NCBI GenBank assembly: GCA_023435545.1 | Contig: JAEYRQ010000575.1 | Span: 1 to 16,576 of the forward strand | DNA length: 16,576 bases | From: Pseudomonadota bacterium | GTDB lineage: Bacteria; Pseudomonadota; Alphaproteobacteria; Rhizobiales; Tepidamorphaceae | Direction: 5' to 3' | Shown here: in pieces, positions 7,761-14,772 of the stretch | How positions within the stretch are numbered: the first letter of the stretch is position 1 | Layout of the letters: each line of letters starts with the position of its first letter | Notes under the pieces: generated by a model | What the model saw: only the letters and a program-made list of their open reading frames with translations | Databases searched by the model: none | What the model was told of the DNA's origin: nothing | Made by a program: the position numbers and the translations under genes

Positions 7761-7954
7761 TCTGCGATCTCCCGCGCGCCGCTGCGCCGTTCGTCGGGAA
7801 CGTCGCCGACTGACATCGCCGCCAGTTCCTCGATCCACTCCGCCAGCCGCGTGATCTGCATCGCCTGGCCTGTCAGCAACTGGTCGGCCGCCGCTATCGC
7901 CGCCGCGTCCTGCCTGATCCGCCGCGCCGCGGCGACGATCTCCCGCGCTTCCAT
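7757..7954 (-). CDS. Small hypothetical protein, 65 aa, helical
   Basis: I do not recognise this protein. It is 65 residues, rich in Ala, Arg and Glu, with no cysteine and no membrane segment. The first two thirds (MEAREIVAAARRIRQDAAAI and the following LLTGQAMQITRLAEWIEEL) look like two amphipathic helices; the last 15 residues are charged and probably disordered. The gene is credible because GGAGG (7967-7963) lies eight bases before the ATG at 7954, and its stop overlaps the SDR start as ATGA. A second ATG two codons upstream (7960) is too close to that Shine-Dalgarno. It lies 49 bp after the PaaK-like ligase stop, inside the catabolic operon. A small accessory subunit or stabiliser of a neighbour enzyme is possible (inference). 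Confidence 0.65.
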   Translation of the reverse strand: MEAREIVAAARRIRQDAAAIAAADQLLTGQAMQITRLAEWIEELAAMSVGDVPDERRSGAREIAE

Positions 7955-8003
7955 TGCCATTTCCTCCAGTGGCTGTCGTCCGCCGGTTCTTTTTTTGGGC
8001 CAG

Positions 8004-9428
8004 CTAAGGGTCCTGCTTTGCGAACTGCCGGTATCCTTCCTGGCGCTCGTCGCGCCAGCGCCGCGCCTTGTAGGCAAAATTCGGCAGGTCTTCCCGATTT
8101 GCCGTACGGATCTTCATGCGGATGTTGGTCCTCTCCTTGATCCGCTCGGCCATCGCCGCGAGCAGCCGGTCCCGCTCGTCGGCTACGAGGGCCTGTCCCT
8201 GTGGTGTCAACGCAACCGTCATCTCGACCTCGGTGCGGCCCGCCTCGTCGACGAAGACCCGGCCGGAATACTCCTCGACCTCGGGGAACGCGAAGACGGC
8301 GGCATCGATCGCCGACGGCCAGACATTGTTGCCGCGGATCTTCATCATGTCGTCGTAGCGGCCGATGGTGCCGGTCTCGACGCCGTTCCACGGGCGCCCG
8401 CACGAACACGCCGTCCAGGGCATGAAGCGGGCCTTGTCGCGGCTCGAGAACCGCAGCACCGGCGAGCCGACGATATCGAGGTTGGTGATGATCATCTCGC
8501 CGTCGGCACCCGGCTCCCCCGGTTTGCCGGTGTCGGGATCGATGATCTCGACCAGCGTGTGCCACTCGAAGGCGTGCATGATGCCGCGATTGCCGTTCGC
8601 ATCGATCACGCCATGCTCGCAGGTGACATGCGAGAAGCCCGCGGCCTGTGTCGAGCCGTAGCCCTCGTGGATGTCGGCGCCCCAGAACGCCTTCATCCGC
8701 TGCGCCCATTCGACCGAGTAGGCCTCGGCCACGATGAAGATCGTCTTCAGCTCCGGAAACGCCTCGCGCGGGTCGATCCCCGCCCGGCGCAATCCCTCTG
8801 CCAGCGTCATCACATAGTTGGTCGAGGCGTAGATGAAGTTGACGTTCGGAAAACGCCGCATCATCGCGATCTTCGCGTCGGTGGTCATCGCGCCGCCGAC
8901 GTGGATCGCCGCCGCACCCGCGATGCGCAATCCATCCGGCGGCCCCCATCCGCCCGTCGTCAGTCCGCCGGCCGGCACGCAATTCATGCCGAAATGACCA
9001 GGTCTGAGGCCGGCCATGAACCAGGGCAGGCAGTGCAGGAAGCCCTGCACCACCACGTCGGCATAGGTGCGGCCATAGACCTCCTGTCCCTGGCCGGATG
9101 TGCCGCCGGTCATGTTGACCAGCGCCACCTCATCATGCGGGACACCGACCCGCGTGCCGAACGGCGGCGACGCCTCCTGATCGGCGAGGAACTCCGCCTT
9201 GGTCGACAGCGGCACCAGGTCGCGGAACGCCTGCATTGACGTGATGCGATCGGGTTGCGCTGCCGCGGCAGCCAGCTTGGCGCGATAGAACGGGTTGGTG
9301 TGGTAGAGCCGGTCGAGCTGGCGCTGCAGCTTTGCGAATTGCAGCCGCTCCAGATCCTCCCGCGACAGCCGCCCCATTCGGTCGAGGATGCCGGATGCCC
9401 TGGCGACGGAGAGGTCGGACGGGTTCAT
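8004..9428 (-). CDS. Phenylacetate-CoA ligase (PaaK)-like AMP-forming CoA ligase
   Basis: A 474-aa ANL-superfamily enzyme of the PaaK branch, which makes aryl- or acyl-CoA from an acid, ATP and CoA. The phosphate loop is TGGTSG at residues 107-112. GYGSTQ lies near 256-261. The CxCGR element typical of PaaK relatives is at C341 and C343. The GRYDDMMKIRGNNVWP motif near 356-371 corresponds to the PaaK RSDDMIILRGVNVFP hinge. Sequence around the C-terminal lysine diverges (NFAYKARRW). It is somewhat longer than typical PaaK (about 430 aa). The ATG at 9428 has AGGGAG upstream. A TTG at 9449 would overlap the DUF35 stop but is less likely. This is the second CoA ligase in the cluster, so two acids, or one acid at two stages, may be activated. 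Confidence 0.9.
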   Translation of the reverse strand: MNPSDLSVARASGILDRMGRLSREDLERLQFAKLQRQLDRLYHTNPFYRAKLAAAAAQPDRITSMQAFRDLVPLSTKAEFLADQEASPPFGTRVGVPHDEVALVNMTGGTSGQGQEVYGRTYADVVVQGFLHCLPWFMAGLRPGHFGMNCVPAGGLTTGGWGPPDGLRIAGAAAIHVGGAMTTDAKIAMMRRFPNVNFIYASTNYVMTLAEGLRRAGIDPREAFPELKTIFIVAEAYSVEWAQRMKAFWGADIHEGYGSTQAAGFSHVTCEHGVIDANGNRGIMHAFEWHTLVEIIDPDTGKPGEPGADGEMIITNLDIVGSPVLRFSSRDKARFMPWTACSCGRPWNGVETGTIGRYDDMMKIRGNNVWPSAIDAAVFAFPEVEEYSGRVFVDEAGRTEVEMTVALTPQGQALVADERDRLLAAMAERIKERTNIRMKIRTANREDLPNFAYKARRWRDERQEGYRQFAKQDP

Positions 9429-9445
9429 TGCTCGCTCCCTGCGCG

Positions 9446-9871
9446 TCAATCCGCCACCGGCCTGAAGGCATGGAGCTGCCGGTTGTTGCCGGAGCGGCGG
9501 AACAGCACTTCGACGGCCATGCCATCCCGCACAATCTCCGGCGAAATCTCGACGAGATTGGAGGCGATGCGGACCCCTTCATCGAGGTCGATCAGTGCGA
9601 CGACATATGGAATTTCGTCGGCGAACATTTCGCGCGGAATCGGGTGGCGGACCACGATCCAGCTGCAAACGCGGCCACGGCCGGAGACCTCAGCCCAATC
9701 CGCCTCGCGCGAGAGGCAATGTGGGCAGACCTCGCCGGGCGGAAAGCGATGGCGCGCGCAGGAGGAGCACCGCTGCACCAGCAGCTTGCCCTGGTTCACC
9801 CCCTCCCAGAACGGAGCCGAGTCGGGATCGGGCTCGGGTACCGGCCGGAGCGAGTTCAGCATTTCGATCAT
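9446..9871 (-). CDS. DUF35 OB-fold/Zn-ribbon protein, partner of the thiolase-like enzyme
   Basis: A 141-aa protein with a rubredoxin-like zinc ribbon, Cys35-x2-Cys38 and Cys49-x2-Cys52, followed by an OB-fold (strands around GRGRVCSWIVV and PYVVALIDL). A short N-terminal helix contains the common PFWEG motif. DUF35 proteins bind thiolase-superfamily enzymes. Known cases are archaeal acetoacetyl-CoA thiolase/HMG-CoA synthase, PhlB in phloroglucinol acetylation, and the DUF35 domain of ChsH2 that binds the Ltp2 aldolase. Here the gene starts within the thiolase-like stop (TGATG), consistent with an obligate complex. It is a stand-alone protein, not fused to a MaoC-type hydratase as in actinobacterial ChsH2. 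A second possible start is Met4. Confidence 0.92.
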   Translation of the reverse strand: MIEMLNSLRPVPEPDPDSAPFWEGVNQGKLLVQRCSSCARHRFPPGEVCPHCLSREADWAEVSGRGRVCSWIVVRHPIPREMFADEIPYVVALIDLDEGVRIASNLVEISPEIVRDGMAVEVLFRRSGNNRQLHAFRPVAD

Positions 9872-11040
9872 CAGGCGGCCCTCAGCACGAGCGCGCTGCC
9901 GCAGGTCATCGCGCCGGCGGTGGTCACCGCGATCCTTGCGTCGGCGAGCTGCCGCGGACCCGCCTCGCCACGCAATTGTTCGACGGCTTCATAAACATGG
10001 TTGACGCCATGGATATAGGCCTCCGAGAGTAGTCCGCCGTGGGTGTTTACAGGGAGTTCGCCATCGCGGCGAATGTTGCCGTCCTCGACAAAGCCTGCCG
10101 CCTCACCCGGCTCACAGAAGCCGAGACCCTCCAGTGCCATCAGCACCGAATAGGTGAAGCAGTCATAGATCTCGGCGAAGTCGACATCCTTCGGACCGAC
10201 GCCGGCCTTGCTCCACAGCTCGTCGCGGATATAGGGCAGGAAGTTGTGTGAATGATCCGGCCAGCGCATGGCATCGAAGAGGTCGTCGCCCTGCGATGGG
10301 CCGCCGCCATAGGCGCCGCCCATGACCAGCACCGGCGGCTTCTTGAGGTCGCGGGCGCGCTCGGCTGTGGTGACCAGGATGGCGCAGGCGCCGTCCGTCT
10401 CCAGGCAGATGTCGTACATCCTGAACGGATCGACGATCGGCCGCGAGGTCTGGTGCTGCTCCAGCGTCAGCGGCTCCCGCATAATGGCGCGAGGATTGTC
10501 AAATGCGTTGGCGCGGATGTCGACGGCAACGCGGCCGAGCTGCTCGCTGGTGGTGCCGTAGCGGATCATGTGCCGGCGGCACCACATCGCCATCGCCTGC
10601 GGATAGGTGATCCAGCCGAACGGCGCGGTGAACTGCGAGACGCCGCGCGCCACCATGTCGCGCCCGCCGCCGAGCCGGAAGCCGGAGCGGCCATTCATCG
10701 CCCGGAAGCACAGCACGTTGGTCGCCAGACCTGCCTCGATCGCCGCCATGGCGGCGAGAATGATCAGGTTGGCGCCGTTGCCGCCCGCCTCGTAGTCGAC
10801 GCAGTGATGCGCCGCGGGAATTCCCATGGAGCTGGCGACCGCCATTGCTGGGGCGGAATCCTTGAACTGGAAGCTGACGATGCCGTCGACGGCCTCTTTC
10901 GGCAGGCCGGCATCCACCAGCGCCACCTCACAGGCTTCCACCGCCTGAGCCAGCACTGTGCGGCCCGACGCCTTGCGGTACTCAGTCGCACCGATGCCCG
11001 CCAGCGCATACTTGTCACGCAACGCCCACATACCCGTCAT
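9871..11040 (-). CDS. Thiolase-superfamily (SCP2-thiolase-like) protein, probable Ltp2-type retro-aldolase
   Basis: A 389-aa thiolase-fold protein of the lipid-transfer/SCP-x branch. The region matching the nucleophile motif of SCP-x thiolase reads VDYEAGGNGANL; by eye the catalytic Cys falls on Ala85. The GGxxxxGH motif of thiolases reads GGLLSEAYIHG, so the catalytic His falls on Tyr342. A second tyrosine, Tyr292 in EIYDCFTY, is exactly 50 residues earlier. In the actinobacterial aldolase Ltp2, which cleaves a steroid side chain by retro-aldol reaction, the catalytic tyrosines are (from memory) 294 and 344, also 50 apart. With the coupled DUF35 gene this suggests a retro-aldolase releasing a short acyl-CoA plus a ketone or aldehyde (inference). 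The ATG at 11040 overlaps the crotonase stop as ATGA. A database would probably call it acetyl-CoA acetyltransferase. Confidence 0.85.
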   Translation of the reverse strand: MTGMWALRDKYALAGIGATEYRKASGRTVLAQAVEACEVALVDAGLPKEAVDGIVSFQFKDSAPAMAVASSMGIPAAHHCVDYEAGGNGANLIILAAMAAIEAGLATNVLCFRAMNGRSGFRLGGGRDMVARGVSQFTAPFGWITYPQAMAMWCRRHMIRYGTTSEQLGRVAVDIRANAFDNPRAIMREPLTLEQHQTSRPIVDPFRMYDICLETDGACAILVTTAERARDLKKPPVLVMGGAYGGGPSQGDDLFDAMRWPDHSHNFLPYIRDELWSKAGVGPKDVDFAEIYDCFTYSVLMALEGLGFCEPGEAAGFVEDGNIRRDGELPVNTHGGLLSEAYIHGVNHVYEAVEQLRGEAGPRQLADARIAVTTAGAMTCGSALVLRAA

Positions 11041-11873
11041 TTCTCCTCGGTGAGGTTCGGCCGCTGCCCGAGTGTGCGGCTGAACTCCGGCGCCCGCTTG
11101 TCGCGGAACGCCATCAGCCCCTCCGTCGCATCTCGGTCGCCGGTCGCGTAGTCGTGGACCACATCGATCTCGAAACGTAGCGCCTGCTCGTAGGACATCT
11201 CGAGCCCACGATTGACGAGGCGCTTGGCGGTCGAGAGTCCGCGGGCGCTGTGCGCCAGCAGCCGGTCGACCTGCGCGGTCACGGTCCGTGCGAGGTCGCC
11301 CTCAGGAGCGACGGAGCAGACGAGGCCGATGCGCTCGGCCTCGGCCGCGTCGATCAGCCGGCCACTGAAGATCAGTTCGCGTGCCCGCATCGCACCGATC
11401 GCCCGCGGCAGGCGCTGCGAGCCTCCGGCACCCGGAAGCTGGCCGAAGTTGAGATGGCCGTCGCCGATCCGCGCGTCGGAAGCCGCGATCGCCAGGTCGC
11501 AGGCGAGCAAGAGCTCCAGCCCGCCGGCGACGCAGACGCCGTTGACGGCTGCGATGTAGATTTTCGCCGAACGCTCGATGTCGACGAGGAGCCGGAAGAA
11601 GTCCTCCAGGAACGCCGCGAAGGCCTCGCGATCCCGATAGAGCGTCACGTATCCGTCGAGATCGCCCCCGGCGGAGAAGGCCCGCCCGTCGCCGGTGACC
11701 ACCACGACACGTACGTCGTTCCGGCTCTCGAGCCAGTCGACGGCCTCGCGCAGCGCCCGCACCGTCGCCTTGTCGAGCGGGTTCAGCTTATCGGCGCGGT
11801 CGACCACGATGTCGGCCCGTCCAGCGCCGACCGTGACCCGCAGATTGTCGAATGCGGGAGGAGCCGTTTCCAC
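11037..11873 (-). CDS. Enoyl-CoA hydratase/isomerase family protein (crotonase), first gene of the minus-strand operon
   Basis: A 278-aa crotonase-superfamily protein. Oxyanion-hole motifs AFSAGGD (65-71) and AGGLEL (116-121) are intact. Glu120 matches the first catalytic Glu of enoyl-CoA hydratase, but the second aligns with His140 in IGDGH, the same DGH seen in the crotonase at 2187. LPGAGGSQRLPRAIG follows as usual. I start it at GTG 11873, with AGGTG just upstream. A longer frame to 11972 would begin upstream of the promoter at 11907-11935 and its extra residues do not resemble the fold. The stop overlaps the next gene as ATGA. Likely a hydratase or isomerase on the pathway's enoyl-CoA; the half-conserved active site makes an isomerase equally possible. 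Confidence 0.88.
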   Translation of the reverse strand: METAPPAFDNLRVTVGAGRADIVVDRADKLNPLDKATVRALREAVDWLESRNDVRVVVVTGDGRAFSAGGDLDGYVTLYRDREAFAAFLEDFFRLLVDIERSAKIYIAAVNGVCVAGGLELLLACDLAIAASDARIGDGHLNFGQLPGAGGSQRLPRAIGAMRARELIFSGRLIDAAEAERIGLVCSVAPEGDLARTVTAQVDRLLAHSARGLSTAKRLVNRGLEMSYEQALRFEIDVVHDYATGDRDATEGLMAFRDKRAPEFSRTLGQRPNLTEEK

Positions 11874-11906
11874 CTTACACCTGACTCGGTTCGAGTTCTT
11901 GCCGCG

Positions 11907-11936
11907 ACTATATGTGCGAATGAACAGTCGTTCAAT
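11907..11936 (-). promoter_or_regulatory. Promoter with palindromic operator for the minus-strand catabolic operon
   Basis: On the minus strand TTGAAC (11935-11930) is followed after exactly 17 bases by TATAGT (11912-11907), a good sigma70-type promoter. Between the boxes lies the imperfect palindrome TGAACGA-ctgt-TCATTC (to 11918), matching the operator at 2002-2019 in ATTGAACGAnnnnTCATTC. Transcription would start near 11900, about 27 bases before the GTG at 11873. The layout fits repression by a dimeric regulator that blocks RNA polymerase; the regulator is not in the window. Confidence 0.7.
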
Positions 11937-12021
11937 ATTCTCCTTGAGGCGCGTCACCGACCTTGCCTGCACCGGCGTGCTCTCAGGATGGCGTTCGGAC
12001 GAAGACAGGCACTAGGCGGGA

Positions 12022-13497
12022 TCAGGAGGCGGCGGCGACGAACAGGCCCGCGCAAGCCGCCAGCGCCAGCCCAATTCCAACGAAGGCCAGTCCGCGGCGT
12101 CGGTCCTGGCGAGATGTTGCTCCGGCAGCGTAGTCGAACCGTTCGTAGACAATGCGGTTCATCGGGATTCCAAGATCCAGCAGCGCGTCGCTCACCGCGG
12201 CGACCATCGGCCCCGGACCGCAGATCAGCGCGACGGACCGGGCCGGATCGAGTCCGTCTAGCAATGCGGACAGGCGCTCGTGGTCGAGGCGGCCAACCGC
12301 GCCCTGCCAGTCCTCATCACTCTCCTCGCTCACCAGCATCGCCCGCAGGTCGAGCCGCGCCTTCGCGGCCTCGATCTCCTCCATGCAGGCGAAATTGGCC
12401 GGCGTGCCCGCTGCATAGGCCAGTCCCACTGGCCGGGTGTCACCGCGCACGAGGAGATCACGTAACAGTCCCATGATCGGGCCGATGCCGGCGCCGCCTG
12501 CAATCATCAGGATGCCGTCGCAGTCGCGCCCCTCAAGCACGAAATCCCCGTAGGGTCCGTCGATGCCGATCGCGGTGCCGGGCGGCAGCGTCCCGATGCT
12601 GCGCGTGAAGTCACCGACTTCCTTGATGATGAGGCTGATTCCCGGTCGCAGAGGGCTGTCGGCGATCGAAAATGGATGATCGAACAGGGGAAACCGGCGA
12701 GTACCCTCGCTCATCCAGACGAACTGGCCGGCACGGTAGCGGAGCGACGGCGTGCCGGACTCGGGCCGGATGTCGAGTTCCCATAGCCGATCAGCACGCC
12801 TGGTCACCGAGGCGAGGCGCCAACGGCGGCGGTGCAGCAGCAGCCAGCGGACGCCGTAAAGGGTTCCGATTGCCGCCGCGACCGCAACTCCGGCGATCAA
12901 CCACAGTCCCTGCAACGAACCCTGCGCGCTGAACCGGCCCACCGCAACGGCATGGTGCAGTCCCGCTCCGATCGCGACCATGGCGAGGATGACATGCGAG
13001 GCGCGCCAGATCTCGTAGCGCCAGGGCAGCCGCTCCCGGAATGCCGAGGTCAGGACGAGCACGCCCAAGGCGGCGATCGCCACGACGCCGCTGCGATAGT
13101 GCGGCAGGGTCAGGTAGGTGACGAGCCGCTCGAAGCCGAGATCGGGGTCCTCGAGTGTTGTCGGCGTCACATAGAGGATCGGGTGGAGGAGCAACGCGAT
13201 CAGGACCCACCAGGCCGACACCTTGTGGAAGGCCATGATCTTGTCGATGCCGAGATGACCGGAAATCAGCTCGAACCGGCCAGACGTGACAAATTGCACC
13301 GCCAACGCCGCGAGCCCTGACAGGCCGAGGGCGGCCCCGGCGGTCTCCCATCGATCGGCCGGCGCTACCCGGAGCCCGACTGCGAGCATCAAAGGGAGCG
13401 AGCAGAACGCCACGTAGAGGGCAGCCAGCGCCGGGCCCGGGAGGCGGGTCGGACGGGTCGTGGCGATCGATGCCCCGGCGGTTGCGTCCGTCGTCAT
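12022..13497 (-). CDS. Ferric reductase-like transmembrane flavocytochrome with FAD/NAD(P) reductase domain
   Basis: A 491-aa membrane oxidoreductase. About six hydrophobic helices fill residues 20-222. Paired histidines H91 and H105 in one helix and H168 and H181/H182 in another fit bis-His ligation of two b hemes across the membrane. The C-terminal half is a ferredoxin-NADP reductase-like module: HPFS at 274-277 for FAD, GGAGIGP at 334-340 and CGPGPM near 430 for NAD(P). This predicts transfer of electrons from cytoplasmic NAD(P)H through FAD and heme to the periplasmic face. Unusually, the protein ends in another hydrophobic segment (about residues 470-490) after a DRRR basic patch. The ATG at 13497 has only a weak ribosome site. 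The gene is divergent from the pentaheme cytochrome at 13626, a plausible electron acceptor. The final acceptor is unknown. Confidence 0.88.
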   Translation of the reverse strand: MTTDATAGASIATTRPTRLPGPALAALYVAFCSLPLMLAVGLRVAPADRWETAGAALGLSGLAALAVQFVTSGRFELISGHLGIDKIMAFHKVSAWWVLIALLLHPILYVTPTTLEDPDLGFERLVTYLTLPHYRSGVVAIAALGVLVLTSAFRERLPWRYEIWRASHVILAMVAIGAGLHHAVAVGRFSAQGSLQGLWLIAGVAVAAAIGTLYGVRWLLLHRRRWRLASVTRRADRLWELDIRPESGTPSLRYRAGQFVWMSEGTRRFPLFDHPFSIADSPLRPGISLIIKEVGDFTRSIGTLPPGTAIGIDGPYGDFVLEGRDCDGILMIAGGAGIGPIMGLLRDLLVRGDTRPVGLAYAAGTPANFACMEEIEAAKARLDLRAMLVSEESDEDWQGAVGRLDHERLSALLDGLDPARSVALICGPGPMVAAVSDALLDLGIPMNRIVYERFDYAAGATSRQDRRRGLAFVGIGLALAACAGLFVAAAS

Positions 13498-13625
13498 CGC
13501 GAGTGAGGGTACATGCTATCGAAGGCTCTGTTGAGAGTTTTCGGGTTCCATGGGTCGATCACGCGCCGATCGTCAGAGCTTTGCGGAAGAGCTTGTAGAT
13601 CGGATGATGGCATCTGGGAGGAGAC

Positions 13626-14708
13626 ATGCCGATCTTGACCGCAATCGCGCGCGCGATCGCAGCCGCGACATTCTGTCTCACCGTTCCCGCATCCGCTGAT
13701 GATCAGGCCCATCTTTCCCGACTGATCGAGGCATGGCTGGGATCACCACACGGCAACTATCACTCTCCCGCCTTCACCTACTGGAACAAGGATGGCGAGG
13801 TGCCGGTGGCTTGCGCCGCATGCCATTCGCAGCCGGGCTTTGTCGACTTCCTCGGCGCCGACGGAAGCGCGCCGGGCGTTGTCGACCGTCCGGCGGCGAT
13901 CAACGCCCCGATCGGCTGCGCGTCATGCCACTCCGCCCAGGCACATGCCCTGAGCACGGTGCGGTTCCCCTCAGGCACCATCGTCCACGGTCTTGGGTCG
14001 TCCGCCGTCTGTACCGTCTGCCACCAAGGCCGGCAATCGGGCGACGCGGTCGCCGCGGCGACCGGCGGACTTGCCGAAGACGCGGTCTCGACTGATCTGA
14101 CCTTCCTCAATGTGCATTATGGGGTGGCGGCCGCGGTGATGCACGGCTCGGACGTGCGGGGTGGCTACCACTACCCGGGCCTGGACTATGCGGGTCGCTT
14201 CGCCCACGTGCCGAGCGCCAGCACCTGCGCGGCCTGCCATGATGCCCATACCACCGAAGTTGCGACTGACGGTTGTCTCTCGTGCCACCGCGGCGTCGGG
14301 TCGATCCGCGACATTCGCACCCGGCATGCCGACTTCGACGGTGATGGCGACAGGGCGGGTGGCATCCACGCCGAGATCCTTGGACTGGCCGCACGACTCT
14401 ATGAGGCGATCGCTCTGTATGCGGAGGATGTTAGCGGCGCGCCGATCGGCTATGCGGACAGGTTTCCCTACTTCTTCCGGGACAGTGACGGTGACGGCAG
14501 GATCGACGAGGCCGAGGCGGTTCCCGCCAATCGCTACGATCGATGGACACCGCGTCTGCTGAAGGCTGCCTACAATTACCAGGTCGCGCGGAAGGACCCG
14601 GGCGGCTATGTCCACAATCCAACCTATCTGCTGCAGATCCTGCACGACAGCCTGGCGAGCCTCGCCGAGCGCCTCCCGATCGAGACTGCCGGCATGACCC
14701 GCCCCTGA
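13626..14708 (+). CDS. Secreted pentaheme c-type cytochrome with EF-hand calcium loops
   Basis: A 360-aa exported cytochrome. The signal peptide ends at Ala24 (ASA-DD), placing it in the periplasm. Five CxxCH heme-binding motifs are at residues 63-67, 98-102, 129-133, 201-205 and 217-221; extra histidines (H42, H46, H107, H121, H164, H173, H182, H194) can serve as distal ligands. The heme part is followed by a DFDGDGD calcium-like loop (236-242) and a textbook EF-hand loop at 286-297 with acidic residues at positions 1, 3, 5, 9 and 12. The C-terminal 60 residues look helical. A strong GGGAGGAG site precedes the ATG at 13626. The divergent neighbour is a transmembrane NAD(P)H-dependent flavocytochrome, so the two may form an electron export chain (inference). 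I do not recognise a named family. Confidence 0.9.
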   Translation: MPILTAIARAIAAATFCLTVPASADDQAHLSRLIEAWLGSPHGNYHSPAFTYWNKDGEVPVACAACHSQPGFVDFLGADGSAPGVVDRPAAINAPIGCASCHSAQAHALSTVRFPSGTIVHGLGSSAVCTVCHQGRQSGDAVAAATGGLAEDAVSTDLTFLNVHYGVAAAVMHGSDVRGGYHYPGLDYAGRFAHVPSASTCAACHDAHTTEVATDGCLSCHRGVGSIRDIRTRHADFDGDGDRAGGIHAEILGLAARLYEAIALYAEDVSGAPIGYADRFPYFFRDSDGDGRIDEAEAVPANRYDRWTPRLLKAAYNYQVARKDPGGYVHNPTYLLQILHDSLASLAERLPIETAGMTRP

Positions 14709-14727
14709 GCGATATCGAACGGGCGAC

Positions 14728-14749
14728 GGCGGGTTCAGCGGGAACCGCC
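14728..14749. terminator. Hairpin between the convergent cytochrome and histidine kinase genes
   Basis: GGC-(g)-GGTTC (14728-14736) pairs with GAACC-GCC (14742-14749) around a five-base loop, giving eight pairs with one bulged G. It lies in the 64-bp gap between two convergent genes, where a bidirectional terminator would be useful. No T run follows on either strand, so this is weak evidence. Confidence 0.3.
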
Positions 14750-14772
14750 GCAGGCCTGACCGGGCGGGGGAG

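Noticed and set aside
7987..7996. A run of seven A residues (minus strand) as a programmed frameshift site
   Set aside because: It lies after the PaaK-like ligase stop codon and outside the supported start of the small gene, so slippage there would join nothing.
6537..9239. A 900-codon open frame on the plus strand
   Set aside because: It runs antisense to two SDRs, the small protein gene and the PaaK-like ligase, all of which have clear motifs. The translation is rich in Arg, His, Asp and Gly with no domain, as expected from the codon bias of GC-rich genes read on the other strand.
11891..11972. Upstream part of the crotonase frame as coding sequence starting at 11972
   Set aside because: It contains a TTGAAC-17-TATAGT promoter and the shared operator, and the encoded residues do not resemble the crotonase fold.
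11250..12476. A 408-codon open frame on the plus strand
   Set aside because: It crosses the promoter of the minus-strand operon and is antisense to a crotonase and the flavocytochrome. It has low-complexity Arg/Pro-rich translation and no ribosome site.
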